A DNA stretch of 64,000 bases from Sorlinia euscelidii (GTDB lineage: Bacteria; Pseudomonadota; Alphaproteobacteria; Acetobacterales; Acetobacteraceae), in NCBI RefSeq assembly GCF_036452155.1, contig NZ_JAWJZY010000002.1; one strand, 5' to 3'. The stretch's first letter is position 1, and every line of letters begins with the position of its first letter. Shown one piece after another: positions 28,250-37,478 of this stretch. The position numbers were made by a program, and so were the translations under genes. Under the pieces are notes generated by a model. It was not told where the DNA came from. It ran no database searches and saw nothing but the letters and a program-made list of their open reading frames with translations.

Positions 28250-28928
28250 GGATGTAAATCGTCAAGAATATTTCTGATAAAACGGGCGCATAAATGTGGC
28301 TGGGTGCGGGGGAGCACATGGTCCCCCTCCGCCCATGCAAGATGATGGAGATTTTCAAAACACGCGCGAGACAGGGGGGCGGCACGAGCGGATCATCCGA
28401 TCCGGCGAGCGCATAAAGGGGCGGCGTCATGATGCGCGCCTGATATCTGGCGTCACAGGCGGCGAGGTCGGCGAGGCCCGACATTAATCGATCCGAAACT
28501 GGATCATTGAAGGTGCCAGTGTCGCCAATATTTTTCCGAAACAGGGTGATGACATCGTTTGGCGCGGTGGCGAGGCGACGTGACATGCGCGCAAGAATGG
28601 CGGGCGCCTGACCAAGCGGGAAGTCTTCGCCGCGTGTGAAGCGGGTGAAGCTGTTGATCAGAATGACGGCCTGGCAAAGGGTCAGGTTCTGTTTCAGAAA
28701 CCACAGCCCGCCGGCGGAATGCCCGATGGCGATAAAAGGGCGGGTCGGTAGGGCCAGGCAGGGCGCAGCGCCAAAATAACCGGCTTCAAGCTTTCTGACG
28801 GTGCGTGGCGTCAGAAGGGAGGCGACATCATCCCATAAGGTGGCGTCATAGCCCCAACCATGCATCAGGACCAATTCAGGCGCTTCACCTGCATTTTCTT
28901 TTGTGCGATCAGAATGGTGGCCTGTCAT
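28246..28928 (-). CDS. BioH-like alpha/beta hydrolase of the biotin operon (apparent frameshift)
   Basis: About 227 aa if corrected. Family features are LMHGWGYDATLWDD, the nucleophile elbow GHSAGG and the acid loop AGSDDPLVPP. Downstream the annotated frame degenerates. Another frame gives FENLHHLAWAEGDHVLP, supplying the catalytic His, and LCARFIRNILDD, and it stops at 28246, four bases into the bioC start. One missing base, best placed in the six-G run 28374-28379 (or in the nearby TTTT), explains this. By analogy with BioH it would demethylate pimeloyl-ACP methyl ester. The start overlaps the bioF stop by four bases. Confidence 0.72.
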
Positions 28929-30106
28929 CGGGTGCCGATCACATCATGATGGATGTCGATCAGTTTCTCGGCGCAGATGCGCACATCCTCCCGCGTCATT
29001 CCGGCATGAAGGGCCAATCTCAGTCGAGCCGTGTGGCTGGGAACGGTCGGTGGTCGGATGGCGGTGGCGTAGATATTCTCCTTCCTGAGTCGGGCCGCGA
29101 TTTCGAGGGCCGCCTCATTATCGCCGATCATGAAAGGAACGATTTGCGTTAATGAGTCCCCTGTCGCCATTCCGGCTTCGTGAAGCTTCTGTCGCAGAAA
29201 TGCCGCCATGGCGGCCACATTTTCCCGTTCCGCCGTCAGGTCTGGCAGGAGATCAAGCGCCGCGTCGATGGCGCCGAGGATCGGGGGGGCAATGGCCGTG
29301 CTGTAGATAAAAGAGGCGCAATGATTGATGAGCCAGTCACGCAGGGTTTGGGACGAAGCGATGAACGCCCCCATTGATCCCATCGCCTTGCCACATGTAC
29401 CGAGGATGAGGTCAGGCTTGACCGCACTGGCGAGGCCGCATCCCGCCTCCCCGAGAATGCCGGTCGCGTGGGCGTCGTCAATGTAGAGAAAAGCGTCGTA
29501 ACGATCCGCCAGCAGACGCAAATCCGCCAATGGCGCGCGGTCGCCATCCATGGAGAAGACGCTTTCCGTCACGATGAAACGCAGCCCCTTTGAGATGGTG
29601 TCGCGTTTCAAAAGATCCTGAAGGTGATTGACGTCATTATGACGAAACCGCTTTTGCCTCACCCCCGCCGCATTGCACGCCAGATGGAGGCTGGCGTGAT
29701 TGAGCCGGTCCATATAGACGGAAGGTGCCTCGCCGGTCGCTTCCATCGACAGGCTGAGTAAGGCCGATAACACGCCGATATTTGCCTGAAATCCGGATGG
29801 AAACAGCAAGGCGCTCTCGGTGGATTTGAGCGTGGCAAGTTTCGACTCAACCTGCTCATGCGCGGCGAGTGTGCCGGAAACGAGGCGGGACGCGCCCGCG
29901 CCACTGCCATATTCGTGCGCCCACAAAGCCGCGCGGGATGCCAGCGCCTCGTGGTGGGACAGGCTGAGATAATCATTGCTGCGGAAATCACATAGCCGCG
30001 CCGCATTTGTGACGGGAGCGGGGTGCGCTGGCAGCGCCTGCCGAAAGAGCCCCGATTTTTTCCGCTGCGCAAGCGATTTCTGGAAGATAGGGTCGAAACG
30101 AGACAT
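28925..30106 (-). CDS. bioF: 8-amino-7-oxononanoate synthase BioF
   Basis: 393 aa, intact. This PLP-dependent alpha-oxoamine synthase condenses pimeloyl-ACP/CoA with alanine. Visible motifs are SNDYLSLSHH, the GSGAGASRLVSG turn, the Asp of IDDAHATGI and the PLP lysine in GTCGKAMGS. It is the first gene of the minus-strand operon, divergent from bioA across about 116 bases, where a shared regulatory region would be expected. No BirA-type palindrome was recognised there. Confidence 0.94.
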   Translation of the reverse strand: MSRFDPIFQKSLAQRKKSGLFRQALPAHPAPVTNAARLCDFRSNDYLSLSHHEALASRAALWAHEYGSGAGASRLVSGTLAAHEQVESKLATLKSTESALLFPSGFQANIGVLSALLSLSMEATGEAPSVYMDRLNHASLHLACNAAGVRQKRFRHNDVNHLQDLLKRDTISKGLRFIVTESVFSMDGDRAPLADLRLLADRYDAFLYIDDAHATGILGEAGCGLASAVKPDLILGTCGKAMGSMGAFIASSQTLRDWLINHCASFIYSTAIAPPILGAIDAALDLLPDLTAERENVAAMAAFLRQKLHEAGMATGDSLTQIVPFMIGDNEAALEIAARLRKENIYATAIRPPTVPSHTARLRLALHAGMTREDVRICAEKLIDIHHDVIGTR

Positions 30107-30222
30107 GTGCCCTCGTGACGCTAACCGCCCCTCTTGTCAATTCCCGCCCCGGAAATGGCGAAGGTGCGGCGTTTTGACCTCATTTCCGTACGGCGGTAAA
30201 GGGGTTGTCAGTTCCCCCTGAT

Positions 30223-31505
30223 ATGGAAGTGACTCGGCTTATGGCGCGTCCCGGCGGCAATCACCTCTGGTTGCCTTATACGCAGATGCAAACCACCGCA
30301 CCGCCTCTGACGGCCGCACGCACGGCGGGCACGTCGATTACCCTGGATGATGGGCGCCAGCTGGATGACGGTGTCGCCTCCTGGTGGACGGCGTGCCACG
30401 GTTATAACCACCCGGAAATCGCCGCTGCCGTACGCCGCCAACTGGACGAGATGCCGCATATCATGCTGGGCGGGATGGTCCATCGCCCGGCATTGGAATT
30501 GTCAGAGGCGCTTGCGACGTGCCTGCCCGGCGATCTGGATCACGTTTTCTTCTCCGAATCCGGTTCCGTCGCGGTGGAAGTCGCCTTGAAAATGGCGATT
30601 CAATATTGGCTCAATAAAGGGCAAATGGGTAAAACGCACATTCTCTCTTTCACCGGGGGCTATCATGGCGACACCCAGGCCACGATGGCGATTTGTGACC
30701 CTGAGGAGGGCATGCACCATCTCTTCACGGGGTTCTGCCGCGCCAATATGTACAGCCCCTTCCCGTCACGGCTGAGGATGAGGCGGCTTTAGAGCATTTA
30801 CTTCAGCAATCATCCAATGACATGGCGGCCATGATTGTGGAGCCGTTGGTACAGGGGGCGGGGGGCATGATTTTCCATCCGCCTTCCATTCTCCGAAAAT
30901 TGCGTGACCTCGCCGATCGCTATCATGTCCTGCTGATTTTTGATGAGGTCTTCACCGGGTTCGGCCGGACGGGCACGATGTTCGCCTGTGAGCAGGCGGG
31001 CGTGATCCCGGACATTATCACTTTATCCAAAGCCTTAACGGGTGGTACCATGGCGCTCGCCGCGACGGTGGCGCGGAAGCATGTCTTCGAGGCCTTCCTC
31101 TCGGATGACCCGAAAGCGGCATTGATGCATGGCCCGACTTTTATGGGTAATCCACTCGCCTGCGCCGCTGCCTGTGCGTCGCTCGCACTTTTCCGCCATC
31201 AGCCCCGTCTGGTGCAGGTGCGGCGGATCGCAGAAATCATGCAGCGTGAATTGGAAAAATGCCGGGATTTACCCTTCGTACGCGATGTCCGGGTCCTCGG
31301 GGCTATCGGCGTCGTTGAAATTGAGACGATTGAGGATATGAACCGGCTTAAAGCAGCATTCATTGCGTCAGGCGTATGGATACGTCCGTTCCGCAATATT
31401 ATTTATCTGACGCCAGCCTTCACCATGGATGAGGCCACATTATGCCGCCTGACCGACGCGGTTTATGATGTGGTGCGGGCGGGGGCCTTCAGGAAATTGC
31501 CGTGA
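30223..31505 (+). CDS. bioA: Adenosylmethionine-8-amino-7-oxononanoate aminotransferase BioA (apparent frameshift)
   Basis: About 427 aa when joined. BioA uses SAM as amino donor to make diaminopelargonate. The first part (LWLPYTQMQTTAPPL, WWTACHGYNHPE, GGYHGDTQATM) runs to a stop at 30792. The second (PVTAEDEAALEHLL, IFDEVFTGFGRTG, PLP lysine in LSKALTGG, HGPTFMGNPLACA) continues in another frame to 31505. One missing C in CCCC at 30756-30759 explains the break. The start is at 30223 or 30241; the latter has GGAAG upstream. It is divergent from bioF and ends before a strong terminator. Confidence 0.85.
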
Positions 31506-31554
31506 CGTGTCGACGGCGCGTAAATCACACGCTATCGACGCGACCAGGGCGCGC

Positions 31555-31582
31555 ATAAAAGGCGGGTCACCCCGCCTTTTAT
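31555..31582. terminator. Perfect bidirectional intrinsic terminator
   Basis: A 12-bp perfect stem, ATAAAAGGCGGG / CCCGCCTTTTAT, closes a 4-base loop (TCAC). Each strand ends the stem with a T-run. It separates converging bioA (+) and the small secreted-protein gene (-). Confidence 0.85.
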
Positions 31583-31594
31583 AACGTCAGATAC

Positions 31595-32065
31595 TTATTT
31601 TTCCCGGATCTGGAAGGAAAGTCCCTGCGCGCCCGCAGCCAGATGCGCGCCGCGTGTGGCTGAAGTGAATTTGACTTTGACGCCGTTACTATTGCTCATG
31701 ACCGCGCCGCCAATGCCGCGGTCAAGTGTGGCATCACCATCGAGCGCGGCATAGCCGCCGTCGAAATCATGCAGATTTTTGAGGTTATAAACTGTGCCTG
31801 CCGCGGTAATTTTTGAGAACCCGACAGCTGCGATGTTTCCGCCAGAAACTTTGAAGCGATAGGTGCGCCCCTTATAGGTCAGCTTACCTTCGCCCCAGGT
31901 GAAGCCAATCCCGATATCCGCGGATTTCGCCTCGAGTGAAAAATGACCCACCGGCTTCCCGAGAGCATCCGGGGCCGCATGGGCGGGTGATGAAAATGCG
32001 ACAATTGATGTCGCTGCGATGGCGCAAATGGAAGAGCTGAATAAACGGCGTGACATTGAGCGCAT
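31595..32065 (-). CDS. Secreted protein of unknown function
   Basis: 156 aa from the ATG at 32065, which has AAGGGAA upstream. A signal peptide ends near SPAHAAP. The mature part is beta-rich and Gly-rich: GIGFTWGEGKLTYKGRTYRF, then FSKITAAGTVYNLKNLHDFDG, then NSNGVKVKFTSATRGAHLA and the end LSFQIRE. This pattern recurs in small alphaproteobacterial and betaproteobacterial exported proteins that resemble DUF1134-type (EipA-like) proteins, but I cannot fix the family. No enzyme motif is visible. It converges on bioA. Confidence 0.6.
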   Translation of the reverse strand: MRSMSRRLFSSSICAIAATSIVAFSSPAHAAPDALGKPVGHFSLEAKSADIGIGFTWGEGKLTYKGRTYRFKVSGGNIAAVGFSKITAAGTVYNLKNLHDFDGGYAALDGDATLDRGIGGAVMSNSNGVKVKFTSATRGAHLAAGAQGLSFQIREK

Positions 32066-33381
32066 GATGAATGTTCCCTTCAGAAACATGACATGATGAA
32101 TGGCTTAACACGGCGTGATACGATATATTTTACGATACGGCGTGTTGCCGTGATAAAATAAGATAACAGGGTCCGCCGATCAGGGCGTTACATCGTCCCC
32201 TCCATTCCCGGTGAGAGACCCATGCTGACACGCCCCCTCGACGCATGACGGAAAATCTATCACGATGTTTGACCGGGCGGAAGTCTCATCCCGTTCGGTC
32301 CACAATGGGTAGTCAAGTCACAAATTGAAAAATGGACTGAGGGGCGCGGCTTTGCCCGACATGCCACAATGTCAAAGCCTTGTTGGCCCAGCTACCATCA
32401 GTGATCCGATGATCATTCAACAATCACGGAATATTGATCACATTGCGAAGGACTCCTGATGACAGGTCGCCTTCCACCCTTCGCCCGAATCGGGATTTTG
32501 ATTTTACTTCCCGGCACTTCTCAAACGTTGCCTGCCACCATCGGTCATCCGGGCGCCGAAGGAGGGGGCGACGCGATTCACCATTTTACGCTCTGTCAAT
32601 CAACTGGCGCGCGACGCGCCTGAGCTCGACAATCGTCGGGACGGTCATAACCTTTGAAGCACCACGCGCACCATCTGACGACTGTCGCGCTCGGAAATGA
32701 TGGGAAGTAATATCCTCTGCGCACATTATGTCCACTCGCAATTAAGCAGGGTGGTCATCTGTCGAGAGAACGAGTCCTAACGGCTTCGTTATTTTACGAA
32801 AACAAATTTTAAGAAGCGAATCGGATTGGTATCCAAAGCGTATATAAGAAAGACATTGAGGTTCAACAGCTTAGGGAAAAACCGGATTCTAAAAAAACCA
32901 TCCGTTAGGAAACTGAGTCCTTAATGGGCTGTTGATGACTCCTCCATATGCTGTCGAAGACGCTGGGACGTGTCGACAGACAACCCATTTGCAACCGCTT
33001 TAACCGGATGACCGCCATGACTATTTCGACTGACCGCTTTAGGAAGCAGGACGAGCCGACGACATCGCGTCAGAATGACGCGCCCGCCCAGACGGATCAT
33101 CACGAGCCGGAAAGTCCTTTCCGCGTTTCGGTGGAACTCCATGGCGAAGCCTGGAATGAGTTGGATCAGGTTTTATGATCCGGGCCGTCAGATCTCTTGA
33201 TCACGGTCGCCTCCACCAGACATGCATCGATTATGTGCGCCGCGCTTATATTACCGCCAATATAGTGGTAAACTGGGCGCGCGTCTTCTCATCGCTCTGA
33301 AACCGACTGAACCTCTTCCTCACGCTGTGTCGTGATTTGCCTGAAGGTTGTCGCTACCCTCTTATAACGGGCCAAGCGTCT
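32066..33381. other. Gene-poor region of about 1.3 kb
   Basis: No gene can be called with confidence. Low-scoring candidates on the plus strand are a 54-codon frame at 32459-32623 with a hydrophobic start and AGGA upstream, a frame at 33008-33178 (57 codons, polar), and a 41-codon frame at 33175-33300 whose ATG overlaps the previous stop (ATGA). A 9-base inverted repeat TCCTAACGG (32775-32783) / CCGTTAGGA (32902-32910) and a related direct repeat, GAGTCCTAACGG (32772) versus GAGTCCTTAATGG (32914), bracket an A+T-rich stretch. Remnants of an inserted element are possible; no transposase motif was seen. Confidence 0.35.
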
Positions 33382-33936
33382 TCAGCCTGCGTCCCGGGAG
33401 ACGAGATGCGCGTTGGAGATCGTGTCATCTGCACGCCACCACCAGCATTGTGACCGGGCACGGTCAAGCTGCGGCAGAACGTCCTCAACCGGGCCGGAAA
33501 TCGTCACGGCATTCGTCTCTGTCTCACGCAAGGTCAGTTGATGGCAGATCAAATCCGGCATGTCGGCTTCGAGGAAGCTATTGAGTTTGGCCATCAGGAG
33601 AGCGGCCATCAGCTCCGTCGTCGGGTCACCGGGTGTTACGACGATCCGTTGGTAATTTTCCGGCTCGTGCGTTGCAAACCAATCAAGAAGTTTATCGCCC
33701 TGACCCAATTGAAGCGCGTGGTCAAGCCGTGTGTCGATAAAATGGTGCCAGCGGCGCTTCACATCCGCGAACGCCGCCATCATATTGCGCTGACCATCCA
33801 ACGCGGTGGCGTTGCGTGCGCGGATTGAGACCGTCACAAATTCATTATGGCCGTGCGGGATGGCGCACCGAGGCGCGGCATCACTCAGTAGACGGTGCCC
33901 CATGGAGAAACGTCGGGTGAATTGCAGCTCAAGCAT
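33382..33936 (-). CDS. queD: 6-carboxy-5,6,7,8-tetrahydropterin synthase QueD
   Basis: 184 aa from the ATG at 33936, which overlaps the queC end by eight bases. QueD converts dihydroneopterin triphosphate to carboxytetrahydropterin in the pathway to queuosine. Zinc-binding His residues are visible in FSMGHRL and PHGHNEF, the catalytic Cys in RCAIPHGH, and the C-terminal LTLRETETNAVTI. It is longer than the usual 120-residue enzyme because of an insert in the middle and a C-terminal tail. It is the last gene of queE-queC-queD. Confidence 0.88.
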   Translation of the reverse strand: MLELQFTRRFSMGHRLLSDAAPRCAIPHGHNEFVTVSIRARNATALDGQRNMMAAFADVKRRWHHFIDTRLDHALQLGQGDKLLDWFATHEPENYQRIVVTPGDPTTELMAALLMAKLNSFLEADMPDLICHQLTLRETETNAVTISGPVEDVLPQLDRARSQCWWWRADDTISNAHLVSRDAG

Positions 33937-34630
33937 CGACGTAATCCTGCCATCCGCGTGCCCGTAATTCACATGCCGGGCAGGTGCCGCATCCGTAACC
34001 CCACGGGTGATGATGATCGCGATCCCCTAAATAACAGGAATGGCTTTCCTCTCGGATCAGCGACACGAGCGCATCGCCCCCGAGCTCCCGTGTGAGGGTC
34101 CAGCTTTCCGCCTTATTGATCCACATCAAAGGAGTGTGGAGGACGAACCGCGTTTCCATACCGAGATTCAGGGCGACCTGTAACGCCTTGATGGTGTCGT
34201 CGCGGCAATCCGGATAGCCGGAATAATCCGTCTCACAAACACCGGTGACGATATGGCGCATGTCACGCCGCACAGCCAGCGCCGCGGCGTAAGTAAGGAA
34301 GAGAAGGTTGCGGCCCGGGACAAATGTGCTGGGCAGGCCGGATTGCGTCATCCTGATTTCTGCCTCTCGCGTCAGGGCCGTCTCTGACAGCGCGCCCAAT
34401 GTTCGGATATCCAGCACATGATCCGGTCCGAGGCGGGCGGCCCATTCCGGCTTCAGGTGCGGCATGCGTTCTCGCAATTTCAGGCGGCATGACATCTCAA
34501 CAGCATGTCGCTGGCCGTAATCAAATCCCACCGTTTCAACACGGTCATAGTGGTGCAACGCCCAGGCAAGACATGTCGCGGAATCCTGCCCGCCTGAAAA
34601 TAAAATGAGAGCGGCATTATCAGAAAGCAT
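33929..34630 (-). CDS. queC: 7-cyano-7-deazaguanine synthase QueC
   Basis: 233 aa. The PP-loop SGGQDSATCLAWAL is at the N-terminus. GFDYGQRH, PGRNLLFL and the C-terminal zinc-binding cluster (C-x7-C-x2-C type, YGCGTCPACELR) identify QueC. It makes preQ0 from 7-carboxy-7-deazaguanine with ATP and ammonia. Start and queE stop share one base (TGATG), and the 3' end overlaps queD, so the three are translationally coupled. Confidence 0.95.
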   Translation of the reverse strand: MLSDNAALILFSGGQDSATCLAWALHHYDRVETVGFDYGQRHAVEMSCRLKLRERMPHLKPEWAARLGPDHVLDIRTLGALSETALTREAEIRMTQSGLPSTFVPGRNLLFLTYAAALAVRRDMRHIVTGVCETDYSGYPDCRDDTIKALQVALNLGMETRFVLHTPLMWINKAESWTLTRELGGDALVSLIREESHSCYLGDRDHHHPWGYGCGTCPACELRARGWQDYVDA

Positions 34631-35268
34631 CAGGGGATACCGATCAGCTTATGCGTCTGAAGGGAGAGGCGCCATTGAGGATGCGTCCGACAATAGGTAA
34701 TTGTTTCCGCAAGATGCTCTTCATAATGCGGTCCATCCATCGGCTGAAGAAAGAAATGCCGGAACGCCCAGTCGGTAAAACGCGCAGGGTCCATATTTTC
34801 CTGGGGGAAGATCAGCTTCAACTCATCCCCACATGTTTGGATTGTCTCAGGACCGGGTTTCGGGCTGATGCAGATCCAGTCAATTCCGTCAGGCGCGAGG
34901 ATCGTGCCATTACTTTCGATGGCGATCTCAAATTGTGCGCGGTGCATGGCGTCGATCAAATGGCGGTCGAGTTGTAGGAGCGGTTCCCCACCCGTGAAGA
35001 CGACGTAACGTTGCGCGCGACCGGCCCCCGTTTCATCCCAGATTTGCGAGATGACACGGACCAGATTTTCCGCATCCGCGTAGCGCCCACCATTGACACC
35101 ATCCGTGCCGACAAAGTCCGTGTCACAGAATGTGCAATCTGCCTGAGGACGTTGCGATTCAAGCCCGGACCATAAATTGCAGCCCGTAAAACGGCAGAAG
35201 ACGGCCGCGCGTCCCGAATGCGCACCTTCCCCCTGCAACGTCGCAAAAATTTCCTTAACAATGTAGGC
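34630..35268 (-). CDS. queE: 7-carboxy-7-deazaguanine synthase QueE
   Basis: 212 aa. This radical SAM enzyme builds the deazapurine ring. It has the QueE form of the cluster motif, C-x14-C-x2-C, in GCNLWSGLESQ...CTFCDT, plus TGGEPLLQLD. The N-terminal KEIFATLQGEGAHSGRAAVF is diagnostic. The ATG at 35268 is preferred to the one at 35280. It is the first gene of the queE-queC-queD operon, with a terminator-like hairpin upstream that separates it from the cobalamin genes. Confidence 0.93.
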   Translation of the reverse strand, partial: AYIVKEIFATLQGEGAHSGRAAVFCRFTGCNLWSGLESQRPQADCTFCDTDFVGTDGVNGGRYADAENLVRVISQIWDETGAGRAQRYVVFTGGEPLLQLDRHLIDAMHRAQFEIAIESNGTILAPDGIDWICISPKPGPETIQTCGDELKLIFPQENMDPARFTDWAFRHFFLQPMDGPHYEEHLAETITYCRTHPQWRLSLQTHKLIGIP

Positions 35269-35307
35269 CATGCACGCCATGTCGGTGAGGCGCGCGCAAT
35301 ATGCAAG

Positions 35308-35345
35308 AAAAAAATCAGTTGCGAGGTGCGGAATTCGCGTCGCAA
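35308..35345 (-). terminator. Probable terminator after the threonine-phosphate decarboxylase gene
   Basis: On the minus strand TTGCGA / TCGCAA (35345-35340 / 35324-35319) form a 6-bp stem with an inner GCG/CGC pairing. A seven-T run follows (35314-35308). A second palindrome TGCACGAG/CTCGTGCA lies just before it. It sits between the minus-strand cobC-like gene and queE. Confidence 0.45.
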
Positions 35346-35385
35346 GCGTGCACGAGCTCCTCGTGCATGGAGATTTCGAGCATCG

Positions 35386-36414
35386 TCAGGACGCCGCCGC
35401 GGCGAGAGCGGTTTCCAGGCGATCAAACATGGCCGCATCGCCGGGCGTGCCCAGACGAAGCCATTCGGGCCTGTTGCGGAAACGTCGCGTCGCCACACCC
35501 TGCGCGGCGCAGCAGCGCCAGAAATGCCCCGCGCGCGGATGTGAGAAGAGCGAAAAGAGCGGCGTGCCACCGACAAAGCTGAATCCGACCCGTGCCATCA
35601 TCTCGCGCAATTTCTCGGCATGGATCTTGAGTTTATCCGCCATTTTCAAGCGCCATGCCGCGTCTTCCAGCGCGGTGATACCAATGTGCAGGGCTAGACC
35701 ATGGATCGGCCACGGCCCCAAAGCTGTGGCGAGACGGGACAATACAGGGTGCCGGCCCAACGCGAAGCCAAGACGCAGCCCCGCCAGCCCATAGGCCTTA
35801 CCGAATGAGCGGAGCATCACAACCGCCGGATTTTCCAGAAGTGTCGCGAAGGGCGTCGTTTCGAAATCCGCGAAAGAGGCATCAATGATCAGCGTGCCGC
35901 GACGCTGTTCAATCCGCGCAGCATATTCCTGCAATTCGTTGAGGGTGCTTCGGCGACCATCAGGGTTGTTGGGACGGCACAGGATAGAGGCGCATCCGGG
36001 CTCGATAGAGCTTGTCAATAGGTCCGCACGGGCCGTGCAGGCAATACCCGCGCCGCGCCAGCTTTCCTCATGCCCGGTATAAGTCGGTGTTTCCATATAG
36101 ACGCACGGCGGGCGCAGGAGGTAGGGGAGGAGGCCGATAATGGCCTGCGTGCCCGGCGCGGCGACAATCAGGCTGGCGTCACATCCATAGGCTTTGGCGG
36201 CGGCTTGGCGCAGTCGTGCGAGGCTCTCTGCCTCCGGCAGGGCGCAGAGCGCTTCCTCAGGAAGGTCGTGAAGCGGATAATGAAACGGATTGACCCCCGT
36301 CGATAAATCGTACCACGGTAAGGGCGCTTCGGGAAAAGCACGCTGAAAGGCCAGCACGGACCCGCCATGCGCGCCGAAAGCGCTGATATCAGGAATGTCC
36401 GCATCATGATGCAT
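35386..36414 (-). CDS. cobC: Threonine-phosphate decarboxylase (CobC/CobD-type aminotransferase fold)
   Basis: 342 aa. This PLP fold type I protein, similar to histidinol-phosphate aminotransferase, makes aminopropanol phosphate for the cobalamin side chain. Motifs are WYDLSTGVNPFHYP, AAPGTQAIIGLLPYL, CRPNNPDGR, and the PLP lysine in RSFGKAYGLAGLRLG. The ATG at 36414 avoids overlap with the divergent cbiB-like gene starting at 36437. The neighbour makes the next product, adenosylcobinamide phosphate. Confidence 0.88.
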   Translation of the reverse strand: MHHDADIPDISAFGAHGGSVLAFQRAFPEAPLPWYDLSTGVNPFHYPLHDLPEEALCALPEAESLARLRQAAAKAYGCDASLIVAAPGTQAIIGLLPYLLRPPCVYMETPTYTGHEESWRGAGIACTARADLLTSSIEPGCASILCRPNNPDGRRSTLNELQEYAARIEQRRGTLIIDASFADFETTPFATLLENPAVVMLRSFGKAYGLAGLRLGFALGRHPVLSRLATALGPWPIHGLALHIGITALEDAAWRLKMADKLKIHAEKLREMMARVGFSFVGGTPLFSLFSHPRAGHFWRCCAAQGVATRRFRNRPEWLRLGTPGDAAMFDRLETALAAAAS

Positions 36415-36436
36415 GTGACGCCACCGCACGACCTCT

Positions 36437-37417
36437 ATGTTTGACGGCCAGGTCACACTCTGGGCCGCGCTGATCGCCTGTTTCCTGGACGCGATGTGGG
36501 GCTATCCGCAAGCTTTATTTTGTCGCATCGGGCACCCCGTCACGTGGGTCGGGGCGCTGATCACCTTCCTGGAGGCGCGGCTCAACACCCAGCCCGTCTC
36601 GGAAAAAAAAGGGCGGTGGCGGGGCATGATGTGTCTCGTCGCCATCATCATGCCAGCCGGGTTTCTCGCCAGCCTGTTGGAATGGGGGATTGTGCATCTC
36701 TTCCCCGTGATGGCGCAGCCCGTGCTGCTCGGACTCTGCGCGGCGCCTTTTATCGCGCAGAAAAGTCTTTGGCGCCATGTATCGGATGTCGTACAGGCGC
36801 TGTCGCACCAGGGGCCCGCGGCGGGGCGTCGCGCTGTGTCGCACATTGTGGGGCGAGACGTGCGCGCGTTGGATGAAAGCGGCGTCGCGCGCGCCGCGAT
36901 TGAAAGTCTTGCCGAGAATTTTTCCGATGGTGTCATTGCGCCGCTTTTCTGGTTTCTTATGGCCGGGCTGCCGGGCCTGGTCATCTATAAGGCCGTGAAT
37001 ACGGCGGATAGCATGATCGGCCATCTTAATGATCGATATCGGGATTTTGGTCGGGCTGCCGCGCTGACAGATGACGTCCTGAATGCCATCCCCGCGCGTC
37101 TGACGGCCATTTTCATGGTTCTCGTCGCAGGGAATTATACGGCGTCATGCCGTGCCTTGCAGGTTGCGCGGCGGGAGGGGCCGCGCCATCGGTCCTTTAA
37201 TGCCGGATGGCCGGAGGGCGCGATGGCGGGGGCGCTCGACATCCGCCTCGCCGGGCCGCGCTGCTATGACGGCGTGATGACGGATGATCCTTTCCTCAAT
37301 TCGGCCGGGCGGCATCCCGCGGCGCATGATGTTTCCCGGGCCTTGCGCCTCTACGGGCGCGCCTGTGTCCTCTTCGTCACGATAATTGGATTGCTGTGCG
37401 CCGCCGCCACACGTTAA
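36437..37417 (+). CDS. cobD: Adenosylcobinamide-phosphate synthase CobD/CbiB
   Basis: 326 aa integral membrane protein. It joins aminopropanol (phosphate) to cobyric acid. Conserved segments are DAMWGYPQ, RIGHPVTWVGALI, ENFSDGVIAPLFWF, KAVNTADSMIGH, FGRAAALTDDVLNAIPARLTA and the soluble loop HRSFNAGWPEGAMAGAL. All are typical. It starts 22 bases from the divergent decarboxylase gene and is followed by bluB 61 bases downstream. Confidence 0.93.
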   Translation: MFDGQVTLWAALIACFLDAMWGYPQALFCRIGHPVTWVGALITFLEARLNTQPVSEKKGRWRGMMCLVAIIMPAGFLASLLEWGIVHLFPVMAQPVLLGLCAAPFIAQKSLWRHVSDVVQALSHQGPAAGRRAVSHIVGRDVRALDESGVARAAIESLAENFSDGVIAPLFWFLMAGLPGLVIYKAVNTADSMIGHLNDRYRDFGRAAALTDDVLNAIPARLTAIFMVLVAGNYTASCRALQVARREGPRHRSFNAGWPEGAMAGALDIRLAGPRCYDGVMTDDPFLNSAGRHPAAHDVSRALRLYGRACVLFVTIIGLLCAAATR

Positions 37418-37478
37418 ATATGCCCGCCCCGTTGTCTGGATTTCCAAAAGGGGACTGAATTTTTGACGTGAGGGTTAT

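Noticed and set aside
35269..35385. preQ1 riboswitch before queE
   Set aside because: No preQ1-I, II or III motif was recognised; only terminator-like hairpins are present.
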